From NCBI GenBank assembly GCA_933228675.1, contig OW121742.1, positions 106,904,940 through 106,968,939 of the forward strand: DNA of 64,000 nucleotides, in the 5' to 3' direction. The stretch's first letter is position 1; each line of letters begins with the position of its first letter. Both the position numbers and the translations under genes were made by a program. This document shows, in pieces, positions 11,866 through 26,000 of this stretch. A model generated the notes under the pieces. The model did not search any database and was not told the DNA's origin. It was given only the letters and a program-made list of their open reading frames with translations. Source of the DNA: Stomorhina lunata. Its lineage: Eukaryota > Arthropoda > Insecta > Diptera > Rhiniidae.

Positions 11866-12669
11866 CAAAAAATTATGATTTTTGCTGTCATGTTATTGAC
11901 ATTTATCCCATTGTGCTCTATACAAAGAAGCTATAATGTGCGTAATAAATGCGTTTCACGATCATTTTGGTTTAATATATGATTTGTTATATTCGTAAAA
12001 TTGTTGCTATCTTAGACTTATTGTTTTTTTTTTTTTTTTGTGTTAATTATTTGGTAATAAAGTGCGTGTGTGTTGGTTTCCCCACGTTCATTTTTTTTCC
12101 TTATAAACATTTGATCGTTTTCTTTTTTTTTGAACATTATCGGGGTTTTTATTGTAATTTTTCAAAAAAAATTTATTCCATGTTACAAATTTATGTATTT
12201 TGCGCAATCTTTTCAACAATTTTTTATATATATTTTTTTGTTTAAACAACAGCAACAAATCGTTAAAAAAAATAATAATATAAATCACGCACTTTCGATT
12301 TCGTTTTGTGGACGTTGTCTTTTGGGAACTGGGGGTATCGAAAAAGTGCGTGAATGGCGAAATATTTAATTTTTTAAGTGTTTCTGAATAGTTTTAAAGC
12401 TGGTCTTTTTTGATTTATTTTTCTTTTTAGTTTTTTTTTGTTAATTATGTTAAGTTTTTTTTAGTCTTCTTCAAACTTTTAGTTAAATAAAGAAATTTGA
12501 AAAAAATGTAATGAAATGTTGACTGATAATTTGTTAAGTGTAGTTAGATCTTTTGACTTGAGTAGCCGTTAATTGAAATAATTGTCAATTAGTTTAAGGG
12601 GTTGGGTAATAATTGAAATTAAACTTGTTTAAACTATTGTCAATTGGAACAGGTGTTTTATTTTTTTAC
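11866..12669. other. Unique T-rich spacer between two 30-bp arrays
   Basis: It has long T runs, no recognisable gene and no repeat of the flanking family. ORFs at 11979-12245, 12088-12288 and 12130-12369 are low-complexity, F/I/K-rich translations without a domain. Confidence 0.6.
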
Positions 12670-14690
12670 GTGATCTTTATAGAGCCCCATTTTTGCTAGT
12701 AGATCTCTATAGAGTCCCAGTTTTTGATGTGGGCATTTATATAGCCCAATTTTTACTTTAAGATCTCTTTAGAGTCACAGATCTTAACGTGGATCTTTAT
12801 AGAGACCCATTTTTACTTGTAGATCATTTGAGAGGCCCAGCTTTAAATTTGCATCTTTATAGAGTCCCGTTTTGACTTTAAGATCTCTTATAGAGTCACA
12901 GATCTAAACGTGGATCTTTATGGAGCCCCTTTTTCACCTGTAGATTTCTTGAGAGGCCCAGCTTTAAATGTGGATCTTTATAGAGTCCAGTTTTCACTTT
13001 TAGAACTCTAAAGAGTCACAAATCATAACGTGGATCTTTATAGAGCCCCCATTATACTTGTAGATCTCTTAAGATGCCCAACTTTAAACATGGATCTTTA
13101 TAGAGTCCAGTTTTTACTTTTAGATTTCTAAAGAGTCACAGATCTAAACGTGGATCTTTCTAGAGCCCCATTTTTACTTGTAAACCTCTTGAGAGGCCCA
13201 GCTTTAAATGTGGATCTTTATAGAGTCCCGTTTTTACTTTTAGAGTCACAGATCTAAACGTGGATCTTTATAGAGCCCCATTTTTACTTGTAGATCTCTT
13301 GAGAGGTCCAGCTTTAAACGTGGATCTTTATAGAGTCCCTTTTTCACTTTTAGATTTCTATAGAGTCACATATCTAAACGTGGATCTTTATAGAGCCCCA
13401 TTTTTACTTGTAGATCTCTTGAGAGGACCAGCTTTAAACGTGGATCTTTATAGAGCCTCGTTTTCACTTTTAGATCTCTATTGAATCGCAGCTTTAAACG
13501 TAAATCTTTGTAGAGCCCCATTTTACTTGTAGATCTCTTTAGAGGCACAGCTTTAAACGTGGATCTTTATAGGGCCCCATTTTTACTTGTAGATCTCTTG
13601 AGAGGCCCAACTTTAAACGTGGATTTTTATAGGGCCCCATTTTCACTTATAGATCTCTATAGAGTCACAGCTTTTAATGTGGATATTTATCGAGCCCCAT
13701 TTTTACTTGTAGATCTCTTGTGAGGACCAGCTTTAAATGTGGATCTTTATAGAGCCTCGTTTTCACTTCTAGATCTCTATTGAATCGCAGCTTTAAACGT
13801 AAATCTTTGTAGAGCCCCATTTTACTTGTAAATTTCTTGAGAGGTCCAGCTTTAAACGTGGATCTTTATAGAGTCCCTTTTTCACTTTTAGATTTCTATA
13901 GAGTCACAGATCTAAACGTGGATCTTTATAGAGCCCCATTTTTACTTGTAGATCTCTTGAGAGGCACAGCTTTAAACGTGGATCTTTATAGGGCCCCATT
14001 TTTACTTGTAGATCTCTGGAGAGGCCCAACTTTAAACGTGGAAATTTATAGGGCCCCATTTTCACTTTTAGATCTCTATAGAGTCACAGCTTTTAATGTG
14101 GATATTTATCGAGCCCCATTTACACTTGTAGATCTCTTGAGAGGAACAGCTTTAAACGTGGATCTTTATAAAGTCCCATTTTCACTTTTAAATCTCTATC
14201 GAGACCAAACTTTAAACGTGGATCTTTATAGAGCCCAACTTTTACTTGTAGATCTCTTGTGAGGCCCAGCTTTAAACTTGGATCTTTACAGAGTCCCGTT
14301 TTCACTTTTAGATGTCAATCGAGTCCCAGCTTTTAATGGGGATATTTATACAACCCCATGTTTACTTGTAGATCTCTATAGATTCTCAGCTTTAAACGTG
14401 GATCTTTATAGAGTCCCGTTTTCACTTGTAGATCTCTTGAATGGCCCAGCTTTAAACGTGGAAATTTATAGAGCCCTGTTTTCACTTGTAGATCTCTTGA
14501 ATGGCCCAGCTTTAAACGTGGATCTTTAAAGAGTACCGTTTTCACTATTAGATATCTATAGAGACCCAGCTTTTAATGTGGATAATTGTAGAGCCCCAGT
14601 TTTACTTTAAGATCTCTATAGAGTCCCATATCTAAGTGTGGATCTTCAAAGGGTACTATTTTTACTTTTAGATCTCGTTAAATACTTGGA
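12670..14690. repeat. 30-bp minisatellite, second array
   Basis: Same family as 6.8-11.9 kb and same orientation, but with different variants (TCTTGAGAGGCCCAGC, TTTAAACGTGGATCTTTATA, CACTTTTAGATCTCTATAGA). The dominant repeat is 60 bp, made of two 30-bp monomers, with more divergence between copies than the first array. About 67 monomers. Because 30 is ten codons, frames stay open on both strands (for example 13837-14262 plus, 14120-14305 minus); the peptides repeat DLYRAPFLLV-like decamers and are not taken as genes. Confidence 0.93.
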
Positions 14691-15655
14691 ATTTCGATCG
14701 ACATATGATGGGTCCACAGGCCAGTAATATAAGTGCTTCTAAACTAGGTCGACTAACTTTCGTGTTTACTACTCAGAAGAACTCATTATTATTCTCTGCC
14801 TCTCTTAGGGCTATTGTTCTTATGCTTGCAATAACATAGATCAAATGAGAATTATATGTTTTCCAAATAGAGTTTTTGAAGAAACGATTGAAATTTTTGT
14901 TTGGAAAAATTCTTAAGTATTTAAATACATCACAAAACAGCCAAAAAATAAACTTTATTATCAGAAAACCTAAAAAATTTATCAACACATTTTCAGAAAA
15001 ATCTTTTTTATCTCAAACAACTAAAGTAAATTAAATCATTCATTCTTCAAGAATTTTCCTCTATTTTTTTTTTTCTTAATAACTAAACAAATGTTTGATT
15101 GCACTTAAAAGCAAGCAAAAAATCAGCCACAAAATTTCAAAGATATCAACAACAAATATTGGCAAACCAATTGCAACAAATAGTCTCAACGCCAGACGTT
15201 ACGAATCGGCGGACGGACACCAAAAAAAAAAAAAACACACTTGAAACGCAAAATGCATTGCCGCAATAATTAGTTAAGAAATCTAGATCATGGCAGCCAA
15301 ATAACATTGTAACACAAATTGTACTCCTCGTACTAATACTAAGATCTAACAACACGACTAATTTAATGTAAAATATACTAAAACGTGTAACTAAAGGCAT
15401 GAAAAAATGTACGTGTAAAAAATACCATGTCTACACTTGTAAATTTAATCTACTAGTTCGTACTAGAGTCTAGTAGATTTACAATAGACTCTATACTATT
15501 ACCATAATATGCGTGAGTATTGTTACATACTCGTACAAGTGCAAAGGCAAATATTATTTAGTAAAAAACGAAAAATATACAATAAAATTTATAAGATAAA
15601 TAAACTTGAGAAATAGAAATGATAAACCACCCAGTGAGAAATTTGGAGTATTTAT
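14691..15655. other. Unique spacer with a small hairpin
   Basis: No gene found; the 71- and 84-codon minus ORFs lack recognisable domains. At 15447-15456 and 15470-15479 the arms AATCTACTAG and CTAGTAGATT pair perfectly across 13 bases. They resemble the TCTACT/AGTAGA core of the 35-bp array that starts about 200 bases later. Confidence 0.6.
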
Positions 15656-15659
15656 AGGG

Positions 15660-18600
15660 ACCCAACTATAATCTTAAAGAAGAAGATCTACTATATACAG
15701 AGCCACGATTAAAGTAGAAAATCTACTATATACAGAGCCACGATTAAAGTAGAAAATCTACTACATTTATTTAGACCCACGATTAAAGTAAAAAATCTAC
15801 TATATACAGAGCCACGATTAAAGTAGAAAATCTACTACATTTATTTAGACCCACGATTAAAGTAAAAAATCTACTATATTTAGACCCACGATTAAAGTAA
15901 AAAATCTACTATATTTAGACCCACGATTAGAGTAGAAAATTTACTATATTCAGACCCACTATTAGAGTAGAAAATCTACTATATTTAGACCCACGATTAG
16001 AGTAAAAAATCTACTATATTTAGACCCACGATTAGAGCAGAAAATCTACTATATTTAGACCCACGATTTAAGTAGAAAATCTACTATATTTAGATCCACG
16101 ATTAGAGTAGAAAATCTACTATATTTAGACCCCCGATTAAAGTAGAAAATCTACTATATTTAGACCCACGATTAGAGTAGAAAATCTACTATATTTAGAC
16201 CCACGATTAAAGTAGAAAATCTACTATATTTAGACCCACGATTAGAGTAGAAAATCTACTTTATATAGACCCACGATTAGAGTAGAAAATCTACTTTATA
16301 TAGACCCACGATTAGAGTAGAAAATCTACTTTATATAGACCCACGATTAGAGTAGAAAATCTACTTTATATAGACCCACGATTAGAGTAGAAAATCTACT
16401 TTATATAGACTCACGATTAGAGTAGAAAATCTACTTTATATAGACCCACGATTAGAGTAGAAAATCTACTTTATATAGACCCACGATTAGAGTAGAAAAT
16501 CTACTATATTTAGACCCACGATTAGAGTAGAAAATCTACTTTATATAGACCCACGATTAGAGTAGAAAATCTACTATATTTAGACCCACGATTAGAGTAG
16601 AAAATCTACTTTATATAGACCCACGATTAGAGTAGAAAATCTACTATATTTAGACCCACGATTAGAGTAGAAAATCTACTTTGTATGGACCCACGATTAG
16701 AGTAGAAAATCTACTTTGTATGGACCCACGATTAGAGTAGAAAATCTACTTTATATAGACCCACGATTAGAGTAGAAAATCTACTTTATATAGACCCACG
16801 ATTAGAGTAGAAAATCTACTATATTTAGACCCACGATTAGAGTAGAAAATCTACTATATTTAGACCCACGATTAGAGTAGAAAATCTACTTTATATAGAC
16901 CCACGATTAGAGTAGAAAATCTACTTTATATAGACCCACGATTAGAGTAGAAAATCTACTATATTTAGACCCACGATTAGAGTAGAAAATCTACTATATT
17001 TAGACCCACGATTAGAGTAGAAAATCTAATATATGTAGACCCACGATTAAAGTAGAAAATCTACTATATTTAGATTTACGATTAGAGCAGAAAATCTACT
17101 ATATTTAGACCCACGATTTAAGTAGAAAATCTACTATATTTAGATCCACGATTAGAGTAGAAAATCTACTATATTTAGACCCCCGATTAAAGTAGAAAAT
17201 CTACTATATTTAGACCCACGATTAGAGTAGAAAATCTACTATATTTAGACCCACGATTAAAGTAGAAAATCTACTATATTTAGACCCACGATTAAAGTAG
17301 AAAATCTACTATATTTAGACCCACGATTAGAGTAGAAAATCTACTTTATATAGACCCACGATTAGAGTAGAAAATCTACTTTATATAGACCCACGATTAG
17401 AGTAGAAAATCTACTATATTTAGACCCACGATTAGAGTAGAAAATCTACTATATTTAGACCCACGATTAGAGTAGAAAATCTACTTTGTATAGACCCACG
17501 ATTAGAGTAGAAAATCTACTATATTTAGACCCACGATTAGAGTAGAAAATCTACTTTATATAGACCCACGATTAGAGTAGAAAATCTACTTTATATAGAC
17601 CCACGATTAGAGTAGAAAATCTACTATATTTAGACCCACGATTAGAGTAGAAAATCTACTATATTTAGACCCACGATTAGAGTAGAAAATCTACTTTGTA
17701 TAGACCCACGATTAGAGTAGAAAATCTACTATATTTAGACCCACGATTAGAGTAGAAAATCTACTATATTTAGACCCACGATTAGAGTAGAAAATCTACT
17801 TTATATAGACCCACGATTAGAGTAGAAAGTCTACTATATTTAGACCCACGATTAAAGTAGAAAATCTACTTTGTATAGACCCACGATTAGAGTAGAAAAT
17901 CTACTATATTTAGACCCACGATTAGAGTAGAAAATCTACTATATTTAGACCCACGATTAGAGTAGAAAATCTACTTTATATAGACCCACGATTAGAGTAG
18001 AAAATCTACTATATTTAGACCCACGATTAGAGTAGAAAATCTACTTTGTATGGACCCACGATTAGAGTAGAAAATCTACTTTGTATAGACCCACGATTAG
18101 AGTAGAAAATCTACTATATTTAGACCCACGATTAGAGTAGAAAATCTACTATATTTAGACCCACGATTAGAGTAGAAAATCTACTTTATATAGACCCACG
18201 TTTAGAGTAGAAAGTCTACTATATTTAGACCCACGATTAAAGTAGAAAATCTACTTTGTATAGACCCACGATTAGAGTAGAAAATCTACTATATTTAGAC
18301 CCACGATTAGAGTAGAAAATCTACTATATTTAGACCCACGATTAGAGTAGAAAATCTACTTTATATAGACCCACGATTAGAGTAGAAAATCTACTATATT
18401 TAGACCCACGATTAGAGTAGAAAATCTACTTTGTATGGACCCACGATTAGAGTAGAAAATCTACTTTGTATAGACCCACGATTAGAGTAGAAAATCTACT
18501 ATATTTAGACCCACGATTAGAGTAGAAAATCTACTATATTTAGACCCACGATTAGAGTAGAAAATCTACTTTATATAGACCCACGATTAGAGTAGAAAGT

Positions 18601-19130
18601 CTACTATATTAAGACCCACGATTAAAGTAGAAAATCTACTTTGTATAGACCCACGATTAGAGTAGAAAATCTACTATATTTAGACCCACGATTAGAGTAG
18701 AAAATCTACTTTATATAGACCCACGATTAGAGTAGAAAATCTACTATATTTAGACCCACGATTAGAGTAGAAAATCTACTTTGTATAGACCCACGATTAG
18801 AGTAGAAAATCTACTATATTTAGACCCACGATTAGAGTAGAAAATCTACTTTATATAGACCCACGATTAGAGTAGAAAATCTATTATATTTAGACCCACG
18901 ATTAGAGTAGAAAATCTACTTTGTATGGACCCACGATTAGAGTAGAAAATCTACTTTGTATGGACCCACGATTAGAGTAGAAAATCTACTATATTTAGAC
19001 CCACGATTAGAGTAGAAAATCTACTATATAAAGACCCACGATTAAAGTAGAAAATATATTATCTACAGACCCACGAATAAAGTAGAAAATCTACTATATT
19101 TAGGCCCACGATTGAAGTAGAAAATCGAGT
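15660..19130 (+). repeat. 35-bp satellite array, forward orientation
   Basis: About 99 monomers of 35 bp, each with GACCCACGATTAGAGTAG then AAAATCTAC and one of a few endings (TATATTTA, TTTATATA, TTTGTATA/G). The core AGTAGAAAATCTACT is a hairpin with six-base arms and a three-base loop. A distinctive monomer with AGTAGAAAGTCTACT recurs at 17821, 18206 and 18591, exactly 385 bp (11 monomers) apart, showing a higher-order unit. Edges are more divergent than the middle. No coding potential. Confidence 0.97.
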
Positions 19131-20014
19131 TTTATTATAAGCAGTTGGTCTTCGTCGACTCCACTTTTTTCCCCCTGGGGTTCTATTGCTTCATATTTAC
19201 ACTGTGTAAACAATTATAGGTACATGCGTCTAAGTTTTTCTTAACTTATGTTCGTTCGTAATATATAGAAATTAGTTAACTTTTATGACCATATTAGTTT
19301 CGGTTTCGTTAAAGAAGTATAACACGTATGTCTGTCTTGAGTCTAAATGGGTTTTTATTTATTTAATTTTTATAAAATTTAATTTTGTTGTATCAGTTAC
19401 ATAATTCAGTAATTTTTTACGTGTAGTTTTATTATTATTATTGTTATTATTATTATTTTAAACACAATTGTAGATTTATTTTTTTTTTTTTTATTTATTT
19501 CTTCTACAATTGTATAAATTTTATTAAAGTATTGTTTTTTTTTTTTTTTTTTTTTTTGTAAATTTAATTGTTAAAATTTCATGCAGCCAAAAAAAAAACT
19601 CCAAAAAGCAAATCAGTGAAACGTCTCTAGTTTTTGGTTAAATTGCGTAAAATTATGCGTGTATGTTAAAAATTACTAACAGATATAATTTAAAAAAAAA
19701 AAATTATGAAATAATTTTTTATTTCTTTATTATAATCGTACTTTGTTTTAATTTATATTTTATGAAATTTTTTTCATTTTGTATGAACAAATTTTTCAAA
19801 AAGTCATAAGTTCAGGTTGAATATCTAGATTTAATGATGAACTCTGAATCTTTTTTGCCAAACATCTGTAGTTTCTGGGGTAATTTAAAGGTGCATTAAG
19901 TGTAAAAATTATAATGAAATAATTTATGTTAATTTCAAGTTAATTTTCTTGAGTGTAATATGATCTTTAAACTTGGGTGTGATTATGATGGGATTGCGAT
20001 TCCAGGTTCACTGG
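19131..20014. other. Spacer between inverted 35-bp arrays
   Basis: An 884-bp AT-rich sequence with a 23-base T run at 19535-19557 and several other homopolymer tracts. It would be the loop of the giant inverted arrangement formed by the two arrays. No gene or RNA signature recognised. Confidence 0.6.
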
Positions 20015-23000
20015 GTCTGTATATAGTAGATTTACTACTTTAATCGTGAGTCGATATATAGTAGATTTTCTACTTTAATCGTGGGACTGTATATAGTAGA
20101 TTTTCAACTTTAATCGTGGAACTAAATATAGTAGAGTTTTATCATTAATTGTGGGACTGTATATAGTAAATTTTCTACTTTAAACTTGGGACTAAATATA
20201 GTAGATTTTCTATTTTAATCGTGGATCTATATATAGTAGATTTTCTACTTTAATCGTGGGACTGTATATAGTAGATTTTCTTTATTAATCGTGGGACTCT
20301 ATATAGTAGATTTTCTACTTTAAACTTGGGACTAAATATAGCAGATTTTCTATTTTAATCGTGGATCTATATATAGAAGATTTTCTACTTTAATCGTGGG
20401 ACTGTATATAGTAGATTTTCTTGATTAATCGTGGGACTGTATATAGAAGATTTTCTACTTTAATCGTGGGACTGTATATAGTAGATTTTCTTGATTAATC
20501 GTGGGACTGTATATAGTAGATTTTCTACTTTAAACTTGGGACTAAATATAGCAGATTTTCTATTTTAATCGTGGATCTATATATAGAAGATTTTCTACTT
20601 TAATCGTGGGACTGTATATAGTAGATTTTCTTGATTAATCGTGGGACTGTATATAGAAGATTTTCTACTTTAATCGTGGGACTGTATATAGTAGATTTTC
20701 TTGATTAATCGTGGGACTGTATATAGTAGATTTTCTACTTTAAACTTGGGACTAAATATAGCAGATTTTCTATTTTAATCGTGGATCTATATATAGAAGA
20801 TTTTCTACTTTAATCGTGGGACTGTATATAGTAGATTTTCTTGATTAATCGTGGGACTGTATATAGTAGATTTTCTACTTTAATCGTGGGACTGTATATA
20901 GTAGATTTTCTACTTTAATCGTGGGACTGTATATAGTAGATTTTCTTCATTATTCGTGGGACTGTATATAGTAGATTTTCTACTTTAATCGTGGCTCTAA
21001 ATATAGTAGATTTTCTTCTTTAATCGTGGCTCTAAATATAGTAGATTTTCTATTTTAATCGTGGGTCTATATATAGTAGATTTTCTATTTTAATCGTGGA
21101 TCTATATATAGTAGATTTTCTACTTTAATCGTGGGACTGTATATAGTAGATTTTCTTTATTAATCGTGGGACTCTATATAGTAGATTTTCTACTTTAAAC
21201 TTGGGACTTAATATAGCAGATTTTCTATTTTAATCGTGGATCTATATATAGAAGATTTTCTACTTTAATCGTGGGACTGTATATAGTAGATTTTCTTGAT
21301 TAATCGTGGGACTGTATATAGTAGATTTTCTACTTTAAACTTGGGACTAAATATAGCAGATTTTCTATTTTAATCGTGGATCTATATATAGAAGATTTTC
21401 TACTTTAATCGTGGGACTGTATATAGTAGATTTTCTTGATTAATTGTGGGACTGTATATAGAAGATTTTCTACTTTAATCGTGGGACTGTATATAGTAGA
21501 TTTTCTACTGTAAACTAGGGACTAAATATAGCAGATTTTCTATTTTAATCGTGGATCTATATATAGAAGATTTTCTACTTTAATCGTGGGACTGTATATA
21601 GTAGATTTTCTTCTTTAATCGTGGGACTGTTTATAGTAGATTTTCTTCATTATTCGCGGGACTGTATATAGATTTTCTTCATTAATCGTGGGACTGTATA
21701 TAGTAGATTTTCTTGATTAATCGTGGGACTGTATATAGTAGATTTTCTACTGTAAACTAGGGACTAAATATAGCAGATTTTCTATTTTAATCGTGGATCT
21801 ATATATAGAAGATTTTCTACTTTAATCGTGGGACTGTATATAGTAGATTTTCTTCTTTAATCGTGGGACTGTTTATAGTAGATTTTCTTCATTAATCGTG
21901 GGACTGTATATAGATTTTCTTCATTAATCGTGGGACTGTATATAGTAGATTTTCTACTTTAAACTTGGGATTAAATATAGTAGATTTTCTACTTTAATCG
22001 TGGGACTGTTTATAGTAGATTTTCTTCATTAATCGTGGGACTGTATATAGATTTTCTTCACTAATCGTGGGACTGTATATAGTAGATTTTCTACTTTAAA
22101 CTTGGGATTAAATATAGTAGATTTTCTACTTTAAACTTGGGATTAAATATAGTAGATTTTCTACTTTAATCGTGGGACTGTTTATAGTAGATTTTCTTCA
22201 TTAATCGTGGGACTGTATATAGATAATCGTGGGACTGTTTATAGTAGATTTTCTTCATTAATAATGAATATATAGTAGATTTTCTACTTTAATCGTGGGA
22301 CTGTATACAGTAGATTTTCTTGATTAATCGTGGGACTGTATATAGTAGATTTTCTACTTAAATCGTGGGACTGTATATAGTAGATTTTCAACTTTAATCG
22401 TGGGACTGTATACAGTAGATTTTCTTGATTAATCGTGGGACTGTATATAGTAGATTTTCTACTTTAATCGTGGGACTGTATATAGTAGATTTTCAACTTT
22501 AATCGTGGGACTGTATACAGTAGATTTTCTTGATTAATCGTGGGACTGTATATAGTAGATTTTCTACTTTAATCGTGGGACTGTATATAGTAGATTTTCT
22601 TCATTAATCGTGGGACTGTATATAGTAGATTTTCTACTTTAATCGTGGCTTTAAATATAGTAGATTTTCTTCTTTAATCGTGGCTCTAAATATAGTAGAT
22701 TTTCTATTTTAATCGTGGGTCTAAATATAGTAGATTTTCTACTTTAATCGTAGCTCTGTATATACTAGATTTTCTACTTTAATCGTGGGTCTAAATATAG
22801 TAGATTTTCTACTTTAATCGTGGGTCTAAATATAGTAGATTTTCTACTTTAATCGTGGGGCTAAATATAGTAGATTTTCTTCTTTAATCGTGGCTCTAAA
22901 TATAGTAGATTTTCTATTTTAATCGTGGGTCTAAATATAGTAGATTTTCTACTTTAATCGTGGGACTGTATATAGTAGATTTTCTTCATTAATCGTGGGA

Positions 23001-26000
23001 CTGTATATAGTAGATTTTCTACTTTAATCGTGGCTCTAAATATAGTAGATTTTCTTCTTTAATCGTGGCTCTAAATGTAGTAGATTTTCTATTTTAATCG
23101 TGGGTCTAAATATAGTAGATTTTCTACTTTAATCGTAGCTCTGTATATACTAGATTTTCTACTTTAATCGTGGGTCTAAATATAGTAGATTTTCTACTTT
23201 AATCGTGGGTCTAAATATAGTAGATTTTCTACTTTAATCGTGGGGCTAAATATAGTAGATTTTCTACTTTAATCGTGGGTCTAAATATAGTAGATTTTCT
23301 ACTTTAATCGTGGGACTGTATATAGTAGATTTTCTTCATTAATCGTGGGACTGTATATAGTAGATTTTCTACTTTAATCGTGGCTCTAAATATAGTAGAT
23401 TTTCTTCTTTAATCGTGGCTCTAAATATAGTAGATTTTCTATTTTAATCGTGGGTCTAAATATAGTAGATTTTCTACTTTAATCGTAGCTCTGTATATAC
23501 TAGATTTTCTACTTTAATCGTGGGTCTAAATATAGTAGATTTTCTACTTTAATCGTGGGTCTAAATATAGTAGATTTTCTACTTTAATCGTGGGGCTAAA
23601 TATAGTAGATTTTCTTCTTTAATCGTGGCTCTAAATATAGTAGATTTTCTATTTTAATCGTGGGTCTAAATATAGTAGATTTTCTACTTTAATCGTGGGA
23701 CTGTATATAGTAGATTTTCTTCATTAATCGTGGGACTGTATATAGTAGATTTTCTACTTTAATTGTGGCTCTAAATATAGTAGATTTTCTACTTTAATCG
23801 TGGGACTGTATATAGTAGATTTTCTTCATTAATCGTGGGACTGTATATAGTAGATTTTCTACTTTAATCGTGGGACTGTATATAGTAGATTTTCTTCATT
23901 AATCGTGGGACTGTATATAGTAGATTTTCTTCATTAATCGTGGGACTGTATATAGTAGATTTTCTACTTTAATCGTGGCTCTAAATATAGTAGATTTTCT
24001 TCTTTAATCGTGGCTCTAAATATAGTAGATTTTCTATTTTAATCGTGGGTCTAAATATAGTAGATTTTCTACTTTAATCGTAGCTCTGTATATACTAGAT
24101 TTTCTACTTTAATCGTGGGTCTAAATATAGTAGATTTTCTACTTTAATCGTGGGTCTAAATATAGTAGATTTTCTACTTTAATCGTGGGGCTAAATATAG
24201 TAGATTTTCTTCTTTAATCGTGGCTCTAAATATAGTAGATTTTCTATTTTAATCGTGGGTCTAAATATAGTAGATTTTCTACTTTAATCGTGGGACTGTA
24301 TATAGTAGATTTTCTTCATTAATCGTGGGACTGTATATAGTAGATTTTCTACTTTAATCGTGGCTCTAAATATAGTAGATTTTCTTCTTTAATCGTGGCT
24401 CTAAATATAGTAGATTTTCTATTTTAATCGTGGGTCTAAATATAGTAGATTTTCTACTTTAATCGTGGGACTGTATATAGTAGATTTTCTTCATTAATCG
24501 TGGGACTGTATATAGTAGATTTTCTACTTTAATCGTGGGACTGTATATAGTAGATTTTCTTCATTAATCGTGGGACTGTATATAGTAGATTTTCTACTTT
24601 AATCGTGGCTCTAAATATAGTAGATTTTCTTCTTTAATCGTGGCTCTAAATATAGTAGATTTTCTATTTTAATCGTGGGTCTAAATATAGTAGATTTTCT
24701 ACTTTAATCGTAGCTCTGTATATACTAGATTTTCTACTTTAATCGTGGGTCTAAATATAGTAGATTTTCTACTTTAATCGTGGGTCTAAATATAGTAGAT
24801 TTTCTACTTTAATCGTGGGACTGTATATAGTAGATTTTCTTCATTAATCGTGGGACTGTATATAGTAGATTTTCTACTTTAATCGTGGGACTGTATATAG
24901 TAGATTTTCTTCATTAATCGTGGGACTGTATATAGTAGATTTTCTACTTTAATCGTGGCTCTAAATATAGTAGATTTTCTTCTTTAATCGTGGCTCTAAA
25001 TATAGTAGATTTTCTATTTTAATCGTGGGTCTAAATATAGTAGATTTTCTACTTTAATCGTGGGACTGTATATAGTAGATTTTCTTCATTAATCGTGGGA
25101 CTGTATATAGTAGATTTTCTACTTTAATCGTGGGACTGTATATAGTAGATTTTCTTCATTAATCGTGGGACTGTATATAGTAGATTTTCTACTTTAATCG
25201 TGGGACTGTATATAGTAGATTTTCTTCATTAATCGTGGGACTGTATATAGTAGATTTTCTACTTTAATCGTGGCTCTAAATATAGTAGATTTTCTTCTTT
25301 AATCGTGGCTCTAAATATAGTAGATTTTCTATTTTAATCGTGGGTCTAAATATAGTAGATTTTCTACTTTAATCGTAGCTCTGTATATACTAGATTTTCT
25401 ACTTTAATCGTGGGTCTAAATATAGTAGATTTTCTACTTTAATCGTGGGTCTAAATATAGTAGATTTTCTACTTTAATCGTGGGACTGTATATAGTAGAT
25501 TTTCTTCATTAATCGTGGGACTGTATATAGTAGATTTTCTACTTTAATCGTGGGACTGTATATAGTAGATTTTCTTCATTAATCGTGGGACTGTATATAG
25601 TAGATTTTCTACTTTAATCGTGGCTCTAAATATAGTAGATTTTCTTCTTTAATCGTGGCTCTAAATATAGTAGATTTTCTATTTTAATCGTGGGTCTAAA
25701 TATAGTAGATTTTCTACTTTAATCGTAGCTCTGTATATACTAGATTTTCTACTTTAATCGTGGGTCTAAATATAGTAGATTTTCTACTTTAATCGTGGGT
25801 CTAAATATAGTAGATTTTCTACTTTAATCGTGGGGCTAAATATAGTAGATTTTCTTCTTTAATCGTGGCTCTAAATATAGTAGATTTTCTATTTTAATCG
25901 TGGGTCTAAATATAGTAGATTTTCTACTTTAATCGTGGGACTGTATATAGTAGATTTTCTTCATTAATCGTGGGACTGTATATAGTAGATTTTCTACTTT

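Noticed and set aside
13837..14262. 141-codon ORF of DLYRAPFLLV decamers
   Set aside because: It is the translation of the 30-bp repeat, with the opposite strand also open. Kept only as a low-interest finding.
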